Source of the DNA: an uncultured Bacilli bacterium
Lineage (GTDB): Bacteria > Bacillota_I > Bacilli_A > RF39 > UBA660
Length of the DNA: 20,964 nt
Assembly: GCA_910576925.1 (NCBI GenBank)
Contig: CAJTKB010000023.1
Coordinates: 3,174-24,137, forward strand
Direction: 5' to 3'
In this document: positions 6,292 to 14,347 of the stretch, in pieces
How the letters are laid out: each line of letters opens with the position of its first letter
How positions within the stretch are numbered: the stretch's first letter is position 1
Translations under genes and position numbers: made by a program
The notes under the pieces: model-generated
The model's database searches: none
Told to the model about the DNA's origin: nothing
What the model saw: the letters and a program-made list of their open reading frames with translations, nothing else

Positions 6292-7719
6292 ATGGAAGTG
6301 GAAGTTATGAATTTACCAAATTATAAAGATGCTGGAAGAAGAAATAAAACTTATAAAAGAATAAAATATATACTTGATAAAAACTATATAGGTAAATATA
6401 GCGGAAAAAAATACTATCTAAAAACATATGGTTGCCAAATGAATGAACACGATAGTGAAAATATAAAAGCTTTACTTGAAAAAGTTGGCTTTACAGAAGT
6501 AGAAGATTATAATGATGCTGATATTGTTCTATTAAATACTTGTTCGATAAGAGAAAATGCTCATAATAAAGCATTTGGAATGCTAGGTAGATTAAAACAT
6601 TTAAAAGAACAAAATAAAGATTTAATAATAGGTCTATGTGGATGTATGGCTCAGGAAGAAGGAGTAGTAGAAAAAATAATTCAAAACTATAAATTCGTAA
6701 ACTTTGTTATTGGAACACATAATATAGAGCGACTTCCAAATATTATTGATAAAGCTATTACAGAAAATAAACAAGAAATAGAAGTCTTTTCTAAAGAGGG
6801 GGATCTAATAGAAGATATTCCTATAAAACGTGACAATAACTTTAAAGCATTTGTAAATATAATTTATGGTTGTGATAAATTTTGTACTTATTGTATTGTT
6901 CCATATACAAGAGGAGGAGAGAGAAGTAGAAGACGTGAAGACATAATAAAAGAAGTAGAAGATCTTGTAAAAGATGGTTATAAAGAAGTGACTCTTCTAG
7001 GGCAAAATGTTAATGCCTATGGTAAAGATTTATATGAAAACTATGGATTAGGAGAATTGTTAGAAGACGTTAGCAAAACAAATATTAAAAGAATTAGATT
7101 TACAACCTCTCACCCTTGGGATTTTACAGATAAAATGATAGATTTAATAGGGAAGTATCCAAATATTATGCCTAGTATTCATTTACCCCTTCAATCTGGT
7201 AGTAGTAGAATTCTAAAATTGATGGGTAGACGCTACACTAAAGAAAGCTACTTGACATTATTTGATAAAATGAAGGAGAAAATACCAGGTGTTACTATCT
7301 CAACAGATATTATAGTAGGTTTTCCAGGAGAAACTGAAGATGATTTCCAAGAAACTTTAGATGTAGTAAATCACTGTAAGTATGACAACGCATATACATT
7401 TATTTATTCTCCACGTGAAAATACTCCAGCAGCAAAACTAAGAGATGATGTAGATTTAAATACTAAAGAAGAAAGATTACAAAATTTAAATAAACTCGTA
7501 AATAAATATTTTTTAGAGAATAATAAAAAATTAGTAGGAGAAAAGGTAGAAGTATTAACAGAAGGAAAATCTCCAAAAAAAGAAAACTTTTACTATGGTT
7601 ATACTAAAACTAATAAACTTGTTAATTTTACAGGAGAAAATATTAAGGAAGGGGATTTAGTAGAAGTTATAATAACTACTGCTAAAACGTGGAGCCTAGA
7701 TGGAAAGCTATCTAAGTAA
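6292..7719 (+). CDS. miaB: tRNA methylthiotransferase MiaB
   Basis: MiaB is a radical-SAM enzyme that adds a methylthio group to N6-isopentenyladenosine at position 37 of tRNAs. All three domains are visible: an N-terminal MTTase domain with auxiliary cluster cysteines Cys48 (KTYGCQMNEHDS), Cys84 (NTCSIREN) and Cys118 (GLCGCMAQ); the radical-SAM core with C-x3-C-x2-C at Cys194, Cys198 and Cys201 (GCDKFCTYCIVPYTRG); and a C-terminal TRAM RNA-binding domain from about residue 410. The start is uncertain: ATG 6292 is only one base from the AGAAGGA site, whereas GTG 6298 and ATG 6307 in the same frame are better spaced. TATAAT at 6275-6280 may be its promoter. The last bases overlap the next gene, as in the Bacillus miaB-ymcA-cotE order. 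Confidence 0.95.
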   Translation: MEVEVMNLPNYKDAGRRNKTYKRIKYILDKNYIGKYSGKKYYLKTYGCQMNEHDSENIKALLEKVGFTEVEDYNDADIVLLNTCSIRENAHNKAFGMLGRLKHLKEQNKDLIIGLCGCMAQEEGVVEKIIQNYKFVNFVIGTHNIERLPNIIDKAITENKQEIEVFSKEGDLIEDIPIKRDNNFKAFVNIIYGCDKFCTYCIVPYTRGGERSRRREDIIKEVEDLVKDGYKEVTLLGQNVNAYGKDLYENYGLGELLEDVSKTNIKRIRFTTSHPWDFTDKMIDLIGKYPNIMPSIHLPLQSGSSRILKLMGRRYTKESYLTLFDKMKEKIPGVTISTDIIVGFPGETEDDFQETLDVVNHCKYDNAYTFIYSPRENTPAAKLRDDVDLNTKEERLQNLNKLVNKYFLENNKKLVGEKVEVLTEGKSPKKENFYYGYTKTNKLVNFTGENIKEGDLVEVIITTAKTWSLDGKLSK

Positions 7720-8053
7720 TAATTCTAAAGAAAGTTTAGAAAAAATTATTAATTATATAAAAAATACTAAAGAATATCAAAAAGTAAAAGAATATAAGAA
7801 GAAAATGCATAATAAAGAAGAATTAATGACTTTAATAGAAGAAATAAAACTTCTTCAAAAAAAGTATGTAAAAAGTTCTTATAATAAAAAAATAAAAGAA
7901 GAGTTAGATATAAAATTAAACAATCTAAATAATGATAGAGACTATTTAACATATAATTACTACTTAGAAAAAGTAAACGAAATGATTGATTTAGTAAAAA
8001 ATGAGTTCAATGACTATTTCGAAAATATAACTAACCATATTAATTTAGACTAA
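7700..8053 (+). CDS. YlbF/YmcA (RicA/RicF) family protein
   Basis: 117 residues, wholly helical and highly charged, matching the Com_YlbF family (ELMTLIEEIKLLQKKYV ... KIKEELDIKLNNL ... YYLEKVNEMIDLV). In Bacillus subtilis YmcA (RicA), YlbF (RicF) and YaaT (RicT) form a complex that works with RNase Y in mRNA processing and affects competence, biofilm and sporulation. Position favours YmcA/RicA: it overlaps the 3' end of miaB and lies before cotE, as in Bacillus. GGAG at 7690-7693 serves as RBS inside miaB. The protein contains no cysteine and stops soon after the helical core, so it lacks the Cys-containing tail that ligates an Fe-S cluster in B. subtilis RicA. It could instead be the RicF-type paralog. 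Confidence 0.75.
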   Translation: MESYLSNNSKESLEKIINYIKNTKEYQKVKEYKKKMHNKEELMTLIEEIKLLQKKYVKSSYNKKIKEELDIKLNNLNNDRDYLTYNYYLEKVNEMIDLVKNEFNDYFENITNHINLD

Positions 8054-8084
8054 TCCATTTAAAATGTATATAATAATTTTTTTG

Positions 8085-8115
8085 TTATACTTTCACCTCC
8101 TAATTGCATAGACTA
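8085..8115 (+). promoter_or_regulatory. Candidate mother-cell (sigma-E/sigma-K) promoter of cotE
   Basis: CATAGACTA (8107-8115) fits the sigma-K -10 pattern CATA-N3-TA, with AC at 8089-8090 sixteen bases upstream. TTATACT (8085-8091) could serve as a sigma-E-type -35 with a 15-base spacer. B. subtilis cotE is driven by both factors, so a mother-cell promoter is expected here. Transcription would begin near 8119-8121, immediately ahead of the ribosome binding site. Confidence 0.5.
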
Positions 8116-8127
8116 AATTAGAGGAGG
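8096..8127 (+). other. Hairpin that could sequester the cotE ribosome binding site
   Basis: CCTCCTAATT (8096-8105) can pair with AATTAGAGGAGG (8116-8127) with a two-base bulge, placing the cotE Shine-Dalgarno sequence GAGGAGG in the right arm. The ten-base loop (8106-8115) is the candidate -10 element itself. The left arm, in TCACCTCCT, is identical to the anti-Shine-Dalgarno end of 16S rRNA. RNA reading through from miaB would contain the whole hairpin; RNA started at the local promoter would not. Confidence 0.5.
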
Positions 8128-8134
8128 GATAAAA

Positions 8135-8662
8135 GTGGCAAATTATCGTGAAATTGTTACTAAGACGGTCCTTGGAAAAGGAAAAAAAACTTTTACAACA
8201 AATAATAGAAAAACAGTTGAAAATACCCCTTCAACAATTTTAGGTTGTTGGGTAATAAACCATAACTTTAAAGGTGAAAAAACTGGTGAAAGAGTAAGTA
8301 TTACAGGAAGTTACGACATTAACATTTGGTATTCCTATGATAATGATACAAAAACAGATGTAATAAAACAAACAGATAATTATAATGAAATAGTAACTAT
8401 CAAAAATAGTAGCAATGTTGTAAACGAAGAAATAATAGTTAGAAGTTTAAAACAACCAAGTTGTACTAAAGTGGATATAGAAGGAAATGATATAGTATAT
8501 ACAATAGAAAAAGAACTTGGAATAGAACTTGTAGGAGACGAAAAAGTAAAAATCGCAACTACTGATGACGAAGATCCTTGGGATGAAATAATAGATGATG
8601 TATCAGAAAGAATTGAAAGCGAAGTAAAAGAGAATTATATAGAAGAAGATAAAACTATATAA
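8135..8662 (+). CDS. cotE: Outer spore coat morphogenetic protein CotE
   Basis: CotE coats the mother-cell side of the forming spore and directs assembly of the outer coat. The 175-residue protein follows B. subtilis CotE (about 180 residues) throughout: YREIVTKTVLGKGKK at the N-terminus, PSTILGCWVINHNFKGEKTGE, then GSYDINIWYSYDNDTKTDVI and the LKQPSC motif, and a very acidic C-terminal tail (DDEDPWDEIIDD). The start is GTG behind the strong AGAGGAGGGA site. The gene follows miaB and the YlbF-family gene, as in Bacillus, but ftsA follows rather than mutS-mutL. It is the clearest evidence that the organism makes endospores. Control is probably by mother-cell sigma factors (see the promoter and hairpin entries). 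Confidence 0.92.
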   Translation: MANYREIVTKTVLGKGKKTFTTNNRKTVENTPSTILGCWVINHNFKGEKTGERVSITGSYDINIWYSYDNDTKTDVIKQTDNYNEIVTIKNSSNVVNEEIIVRSLKQPSCTKVDIEGNDIVYTIEKELGIELVGDEKVKIATTDDEDPWDEIIDDVSERIESEVKENYIEEDKTI

Positions 8663-8726
8663 TTCTTTTTTTATTAGAAAAATATAATAACTTAATATCA
8701 AATAAAAGACCATATAAATAAAAAAC

Positions 8727-8755
8727 TTTTATTTTAAAATTATTTATAGTATAAT
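8727..8755 (+). promoter_or_regulatory. Candidate sigma-A promoter of ftsA
   Basis: A perfect TATAAT (8750-8755) with a weak TTTTAT (8727-8732) 17 bases upstream. The 15 bases TATAATCAAATTAAG (8750-8764) recur exactly at the ftsK promoter. Confidence 0.45.
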
Positions 8756-8782
8756 CAAATTAAGATGAGAGGAGCAACACTT

Positions 8783-10015
8783 ATGAGTAGGTTATATGCA
8801 AGTATAGATATAGGAACTAATAGTATAAAAATGATAGTTGCAAAAAAAGAATATGATACTTTTCATATTTTAGCTCATTCTGAACAAAAATCAGAAGGTA
8901 TTAAAAAAGGAATAATAACTGATGTAAAAAAAGTCGTTTCAATTGTTAATACTTGTAAAGAAGAAATAGAAGAAATATTAAATATAAAAATCACCAAAGT
9001 AATTGCTTGTATCCCATCTGATGAATGTATATTTGATATAGTAAGTAGTAAAGTAGATGTAGAAGATGAAAATAATATACAAGGAATAGATATAGTAAAC
9101 ATACTAAAAGAAGCAATAACTGACAAAATAAAAACAAATTATGAACTAGTTACAGCAACACCAATAGGTTTTAAATTAGATAATGGCCAAATGGTAAAAG
9201 ATCCTAAAGGTTTATCTTCTACTACCTTAGATGCCAAAATTGTAATTACAGAAGTACCTAGAAAAAATCTATACAGTATATTAAATGTATTACAACTATG
9301 TGAATTAGAAGTTGCCGATATTACTTTTAAAACAACAGCCGATTATTATGAAATAAAAAATCAAAAAAGAGATAATGAAGTTGGAGCTATTATAAATATT
9401 GGTGAAGATACTACAAATATTTCAATATATAACAAAGGTATTATGATAAAAAATACAAGTGTTAGAGTAGGTAGCTACTATGTAGATCACGATTTTTCAT
9501 ATATATATAAAATAGGACTTCAGGAGTCACGTAAACTAAAAGAAACTTTTGCTCTAGCTTCAACAAGATATGCTGATAAATATGATGATGAGGAAGTTAT
9601 AAATGAAGTCGGAGAAAAACAAGTTATTAATCAGTATGAAATAAGTCAAATAGCAGAAGCCAGAATAGAAGAAATATTAAAAATTGCTAAAAAACAGATA
9701 AAAAACTTAACAAACAGGAAAATAAGTTATATAATTATATTAGGTGGGCTAAGCGAGATGAATGGCTTCCAATACATTGCTGATACAGTATTAGGCTCAA
9801 ACGCAATAGTATGGAACAGTACCACTATAGGTATAAGACATAATAAATATGCAAGTGTATTAGGCGCAATAAAATATTTTGATGATAAATTAACACTTCG
9901 TGATAAAACTTATGAAATGTTTAGTACCAATGATATTAATAATTTAATTTCTACAAATAACAAAGAAAATGATACAACTATAAATAAGATGTTTGGAAGG
10001 TTTCTTGAAAATTAA
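8783..10015 (+). CDS. ftsA: Cell division protein FtsA
   Basis: FtsA is an actin-like ATPase that tethers FtsZ to the membrane and recruits later divisome proteins. The 410-residue protein has the phosphate-1 motif near the start (SIDIGTNSIKMIVAKK), the SHS2/1C domain inserted after it (about residues 80-160), phosphate-2 (GAIINIGEDTTNISIYNKG) and the adenosine motif (IIILGGLSEMNGF). The C-terminal NKMFGRFLEN is short, with hydrophobic and basic residues, as expected of the membrane-targeting amphipathic helix. ATG 8783 is chosen because AGAGGAG (8768-8774) is eight bases upstream; the ATG at 8765 would lie before that site. ftsZ follows after 12 bases. The rest of the usual division-and-wall cluster is not attached. 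Confidence 0.95.
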   Translation: MSRLYASIDIGTNSIKMIVAKKEYDTFHILAHSEQKSEGIKKGIITDVKKVVSIVNTCKEEIEEILNIKITKVIACIPSDECIFDIVSSKVDVEDENNIQGIDIVNILKEAITDKIKTNYELVTATPIGFKLDNGQMVKDPKGLSSTTLDAKIVITEVPRKNLYSILNVLQLCELEVADITFKTTADYYEIKNQKRDNEVGAIINIGEDTTNISIYNKGIMIKNTSVRVGSYYVDHDFSYIYKIGLQESRKLKETFALASTRYADKYDDEEVINEVGEKQVINQYEISQIAEARIEEILKIAKKQIKNLTNRKISYIIILGGLSEMNGFQYIADTVLGSNAIVWNSTTIGIRHNKYASVLGAIKYFDDKLTLRDKTYEMFSTNDINNLISTNNKENDTTINKMFGRFLEN

Positions 10016-10027
10016 GGAGGATGAGGT

Positions 10028-11164
10028 ATGTTAGGCGGATTAGAAATGGACCAATTAGCAAAAATAAAAGTAATAGGTCTTGGTGGTGGAGGCGGTAACG
10101 CTGTAAACAGAATGGTCGAATCTGGTGTAAAAGGAGTAGAATTTATTGTTGCTAATACAGATTTGCAAGTATTAAATAGTTCAAAAGCTGATATAAAAAT
10201 TCAAATAGGAGCTAATTTAACAGATGGATTAGGCGCAGGAGCAAATCCTGAAATAGGAAGAGAAGCAGCAGTAGAATCTAAAAAAGAAATAGAAGATGCT
10301 CTTACTGGAGCTGATATGGTATTTATAACTTGTGGAATGGGCGGAGGAACAGGAACTGGAGCTGCACCAGTAGTTGCAGAAATTTCTCAAGCCTTAGGTG
10401 CATTAACTGTTGGTATTGTTACTAAACCATTCTCATTTGAAGGAAGAAGAAGAATGGAACAAGCCTTCAAAGGTATAGAAGAATTAAGAAAACACGTAGA
10501 TACCTTAATTGTAATTCCAAACGATAAATTAAGAGAGATTATTGACAAGACAACACCAATGTTAGAAGCATTTAAAGAAGTAGATAATGTATTACGTCGT
10601 GGTGTTCAATCTATTTCTGATTTGATAGCAGTAGTAGGATTGGTAAACCTAGACTTTGCAGATATCAAGTCAATTATGAAAGAATCAGGAAATGCTGTTA
10701 TAGGTATAGGAATAGGTATGGGAGAAGATAGAGCAATAGAAGCAGCTAAAGAAGCTGTAGCTTCTCCTCTATTAGAAAACAGTATAGATGGAGCAACAGA
10801 TGCTATTATCAATATTACTGGTGGAGTTAACTTAACATTATTTGAAGCAGAGCAAGCAGCAGAAGTGGTTAGAGCAGCCTCAAAAACTGATATTGATACA
10901 ATATTTGGTGCCGTAATTAATGAAAACTTAACAGATGAAGTTATTGTAACTGTTATTGCAACAGGTTTTGATAAAAGAGCAAAACAAAAAGCACTAGAAC
11001 AAGAACAAAGAAGACAACAAGAAATATTACAACCAATAGAAGAAGTTACTCCAACAAGACGAAGAACAGATGACTCTTCAATAGTTACAACAATTATTTC
11101 AGAAGAATCTGAAGATGATGATGGATTTGAATTACCACCATTCTTACAAAATAAAATGTTTTAA
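10028..11164 (+). CDS. ftsZ: Cell division protein FtsZ
   Basis: FtsZ is the tubulin-like GTPase that forms the division ring. 378 residues: the N-terminal nucleotide-binding strand (IKVIGLGGGGGNAVNRM), the tubulin signature GGGTGTG at residues 105-111, the T7 synergy loop (NLDFADIKSIM, around 205-217) with its catalytic Asp, and the activation domain to about 315. A short charged linker with Gln/Arg-rich and acidic parts leads to the C-terminal conserved peptide ELPPFLQNKMF, which binds FtsA and other partners and is equivalent to the IPTFLRNR peptide of Bacillus. A perfect AAGGAGG (10014-10020) seven bases upstream fixes the ATG. It is co-transcribed with ftsA and closed by a strong terminator. 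Confidence 0.97.
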   Translation: MLGGLEMDQLAKIKVIGLGGGGGNAVNRMVESGVKGVEFIVANTDLQVLNSSKADIKIQIGANLTDGLGAGANPEIGREAAVESKKEIEDALTGADMVFITCGMGGGTGTGAAPVVAEISQALGALTVGIVTKPFSFEGRRRMEQAFKGIEELRKHVDTLIVIPNDKLREIIDKTTPMLEAFKEVDNVLRRGVQSISDLIAVVGLVNLDFADIKSIMKESGNAVIGIGIGMGEDRAIEAAKEAVASPLLENSIDGATDAIINITGGVNLTLFEAEQAAEVVRAASKTDIDTIFGAVINENLTDEVIVTVIATGFDKRAKQKALEQEQRRQQEILQPIEEVTPTRRRTDDSSIVTTIISEESEDDDGFELPPFLQNKMF

Positions 11165-11193
11165 TATTACAAAATAAAATTATTATAGTAATC

Positions 11194-11229
11194 AAACTGT
11201 TAACAAATTATCTTTGCTAACAGTTTTTT
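11194..11229 (+). terminator. Rho-independent terminator behind ftsZ
   Basis: AAACTGTTA (11194-11202) pairs perfectly with TAACAGTTT (11218-11226) around a 15-base loop, followed by a T-run to 11229. Confidence 0.8.
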
Positions 11230-11286
11230 GAATGCAAAATATATAATAAAATAAAAAATAGTAAAAAATTATAAATATAAAAAATC

Positions 11287-11315
11287 TTTTTCTTTTTTTC
11301 AATATATGCTAAAAT
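11287..11315 (+). promoter_or_regulatory. Candidate extended -10 promoter of the pilin-like gene
   Basis: TGCTAAAAT (11307-11315) is an extended -10 (TG-n-TAAAAT). The -35 region 17 bases upstream (TTTTTC) is poor, which fits an extended -10 promoter. The start would be near 11322, followed by the AAAGGTGAT binding site. Confidence 0.45.
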
Positions 11316-11341
11316 AACTATATAAGATAAAGGTGATTGGT

Positions 11342-14300
11342 ATGAAAAACAATAAAGCATTTACTTTAGTCGAATTAATAGCAGCAGTTACTATTATGGG
11401 AATTCTTTTATTCGTTGTAGTTCCAAATATTACTAATACTCTAGAAAAAAATAAAAAAACGACATACGTAAATGATGCGAAAAAATTGATCACTTTAGCT
11501 AAAAAAAAATATAAAGAAGACACAACTATAAAAGAAGCTAATTCAACAGACTGTCTAGTTTTTACCTTAAGTAACTTAAAAGGAAAAGATATATCTTCTG
11601 GTCCTAATAGTGGTAAATATCATGAAAGTAAATCATATGTGACAGTAAAATATGTGGGAGGAAAATATATATATGGAGTTCAACTAGTAGAATCCTATAG
11701 CGACAGACCAGTTATGTATAGAGGAATACCATATATTGCTGACTCTTCCAATTTAAATTTAAAATCAGTAATAAAAGCCTCAGCTAATGAAAGAGAATAC
11801 ACAAATTCAAACGAATTATCATATAGTGCATCAGCATCTTGTAGGCAGGTATATTATGCATATACTCCACCTACCAATACTACTCCACCAAGTGGAATAA
11901 AAGAAGGAGATACCTTAACAGTTTATTATTCAAAAGGAAGAAATATAGAAAATATTCATACTACAGGTAATGACAATTGTGTAGCAGGAGCTGACTTATC
12001 TTGTTCAAGAGTTTTGCCAGGAATAGATCCAAAAGAAGGCTATAGTAGCGTTGGCTGGTCGACAAGCTCAAATGCTACTACAGGATATGCTCCGGGAACC
12101 AATATAAGCTTGACTAGAAAAAGTATAACCTATTATGCCAATGCAATAGATAACATTTCACCCAGAATAAGTCTAGGAATGGAACAAGATTTAATATTTA
12201 CAGACAATAAAGAAATAGAAATTTTTATAAGAGATGCAGGTACTGGAATTGCTAGTGGAGCTGATATTAAATATGGTTTTTCAAAATCTAAAACTATTGA
12301 ACCAACAACTTATAAAAAAGCTAATCTAACTTATAGTAATGGTTCTAAGGAGATAAGCTTTATTATTAGAGAAGAAAATTTAAATGGTAGTTACTATCTA
12401 TGGATAAAGCCAACAGTACTAAAAGACGTACAAGGAAATATGCAAAAGAGCACTAAAATTTCAGATGGTCTATTTAACTTTAGTGGTAGTGCGCCAAGTT
12501 GTACAATAACTAACGGTAATAACATTAAAATAGGTGAAAAAACAACATTGACCCTAACATGTACAGATGAACTTGTTGGAATGCAATTAAAAAAATTAAA
12601 TCCATCAGACTTTGAATTATCAACAGATAGTGCATCAATAGTATCAGTAACAGATCCTATAACTGTAACTAATGGTTATCAATATAATATTGATATTATT
12701 GGCAATAATATAGGTAAATTTATATTAAGTCTTCCCGCAATGTGGGTTAATAATAATGTTGGAACAGGAAACTTAAACAGTATAGAAAGTAAAGAATTTG
12801 AAGTAACAGGAATAGAAAAAAAAGTAACCTATATTAAAAAAGATAATGTAAAATTAGTAGGAAAAACAACAGAAAAATGTATAACAAACAATAACTCTAA
12901 TACTTGCGAGATTATACTACCAAGTATTACCCCAGAAGGAGATTATGTAGTAGAAGGTTGGCGTTATAGTGATGATAGAACAGGAAAGCTTATGAAACCA
13001 GGAGAAGAAATAAGTATTGATAGAGACACAACTTTATACGCATATGTTATAGATAGTAACCCTCCTAAAATAGTATTATCAGAAAATGGAAGTAATACAT
13101 ACACTCAGGAAAAGACAATTACAGTAGATATCATAGATAATGAGTCAGGAATAAAAGATGGAGCGATTATAAAATATGGATTTAGTGATACAAATACATT
13201 AGCACCAAAAGACCTAAAAACTGCAACACTAAACTATCAAGAAGGAGATAAAAAAATCTCATTTGAGGCAAATAGTAAAGATAATGAAGGAAATGACTAT
13301 CTATCAGGTAATATGTATTTATGGATAGTTCCAGAAGCACTTTATGATATGAATAATAACAAATCACAAAGCATAATTATTTCAAGTGATACCTTTTCAT
13401 TCGACAATAAAAGTCCTGTATGCACATTTGATAATGTTTCAGATATTTCTTTGAAAGGAACAATTACAATTACTTTAAGTTGTAGTGATGAACATAGTGG
13501 TTTAAAAGAAACAGAACTAACGAATAGTAACTTTACCCAAAATGATAACATAATTATAGAAAGTATAGGAAAATCAGTAAAAACTTCTACTGGATATAAG
13601 TATGAAATTATTATAACTGGTAAAAAAGCGGGTAAAACAAAGATAAGCCTTAATAAAGATACAATATTAGATAAAGTAGGAAATAGTAATATAGCAACAG
13701 AAAGTGAAGAATTTTCAGTTAAAGCCCAAAGCTATACAATACAATATAAAAAAGGTGATAATGTAAAAAGTATAGAAAAGACAACAGAAATTTGTTCTAT
13801 AACATCAGATGAAACCAAAACTTGTACAGTTGTAATGCCAAAAATAATACCAGAGGATGGCTATTCAGTATCAGGATGGTATACACCTGATAATTCTCAG
13901 GTAATAATGCCAGGAAGTAATTTTGTAGTTTCTGAAAATATAACTCTTACAGCCAAAGTAATGGACGATATTCCCCCATTAGGAGTTAACCTATTTGATT
14001 ATGATGTAGATACAAGTTTTTGTGAAACTCCTGATAGAATCAAGTTTAGATTAAGTGACCTAGGAAGTGGCTTAGCAAGTGGCATAAAAGTAAAGTATGG
14101 CTTTAGCAATAATTCTACAATTGAACCAAAAGATTATACAACAATAACATTAAACTATAATGAGAAGATTAATTTTGCAACATTTGATATTCCAACAAAT
14201 GACTTAGAAGTAGGACAATATATTTGGGTAGTACCAATAAATTATAAAGATATTGAAGGAAATAAAAATGAAGATATTTTTATAGTAGAAGAGTTTAACT

Positions 14301-14347
14301 GCTCTGTAATACCACCTAAATTATCAGGAATAGGAATAAAAAAATGA
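11342..14347 (+). CDS. Giant pilin-like surface protein with three disulfide-type beta-repeat modules
   Basis: 1001 residues. The N-terminus, MKNNKAFTLVELIAAVTIMGILL, is a type IV prepilin/pseudopilin signal: short basic leader, cleavage before Phe, Glu at mature position 5 and a hydrophobic helix; Ala replaces the usual Gly at -1. A pilin-like helix and small domain with two Cys run to about residue 185. Then come three modules of about 305 residues (189-495, 495-798, 798-1001, the last shortened). Each has an InlB/Listeria-Bacteroides-like beta repeat (Y.K...V........C......C.V.MP.I.PE.GY.V.GW), an Ig-like domain with KYGFS and YLWI.P, and, in the first two, a second Ig-like domain with a Cys pair. 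The 14 cysteines come in pairs. ATG 11342 is preferred to GTG 11333, which lies in the AAAGGTGAT site. The next gene overlaps by four bases. Confidence 0.85.
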   Translation: MKNNKAFTLVELIAAVTIMGILLFVVVPNITNTLEKNKKTTYVNDAKKLITLAKKKYKEDTTIKEANSTDCLVFTLSNLKGKDISSGPNSGKYHESKSYVTVKYVGGKYIYGVQLVESYSDRPVMYRGIPYIADSSNLNLKSVIKASANEREYTNSNELSYSASASCRQVYYAYTPPTNTTPPSGIKEGDTLTVYYSKGRNIENIHTTGNDNCVAGADLSCSRVLPGIDPKEGYSSVGWSTSSNATTGYAPGTNISLTRKSITYYANAIDNISPRISLGMEQDLIFTDNKEIEIFIRDAGTGIASGADIKYGFSKSKTIEPTTYKKANLTYSNGSKEISFIIREENLNGSYYLWIKPTVLKDVQGNMQKSTKISDGLFNFSGSAPSCTITNGNNIKIGEKTTLTLTCTDELVGMQLKKLNPSDFELSTDSASIVSVTDPITVTNGYQYNIDIIGNNIGKFILSLPAMWVNNNVGTGNLNSIESKEFEVTGIEKKVTYIKKDNVKLVGKTTEKCITNNNSNTCEIILPSITPEGDYVVEGWRYSDDRTGKLMKPGEEISIDRDTTLYAYVIDSNPPKIVLSENGSNTYTQEKTITVDIIDNESGIKDGAIIKYGFSDTNTLAPKDLKTATLNYQEGDKKISFEANSKDNEGNDYLSGNMYLWIVPEALYDMNNNKSQSIIISSDTFSFDNKSPVCTFDNVSDISLKGTITITLSCSDEHSGLKETELTNSNFTQNDNIIIESIGKSVKTSTGYKYEIIITGKKAGKTKISLNKDTILDKVGNSNIATESEEFSVKAQSYTIQYKKGDNVKSIEKTTEICSITSDETKTCTVVMPKIIPEDGYSVSGWYTPDNSQVIMPGSNFVVSENITLTAKVMDDIPPLGVNLFDYDVDTSFCETPDRIKFRLSDLGSGLASGIKVKYGFSNNSTIEPKDYTTITLNYNEKINFATFDIPTNDLEVGQYIWVVPINYKDIEGNKNEDIFIVEEFNCSVIPPKLSGIGIKK
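11906..14347 (+). repeat. Three long intragenic repeats of about 900 bases
   Basis: The repeats start near 11906, 12826 and 13733. They are clear in the protein (C-x(n)-C then P.I.PE/KEGY.V.GW; KYGFS followed by TIEP or TLAP; YLWI.P or YIWVVP; D..GN) but diverged in DNA, so the duplication is old. The last copy lacks the second Ig-like domain. Confidence 0.8.

Noticed and set aside
8056..8083. AAAAT/ATTTT hairpin with T-run behind the ricA-like gene as a terminator
   Set aside because: Only about five A-T pairs with a ten-base loop; too weak to call, so read-through towards cotE stays possible.
8663..8690. T-run with following A-run behind cotE as a terminator
   Set aside because: The possible stem is only about five A-T pairs; not enough to call.
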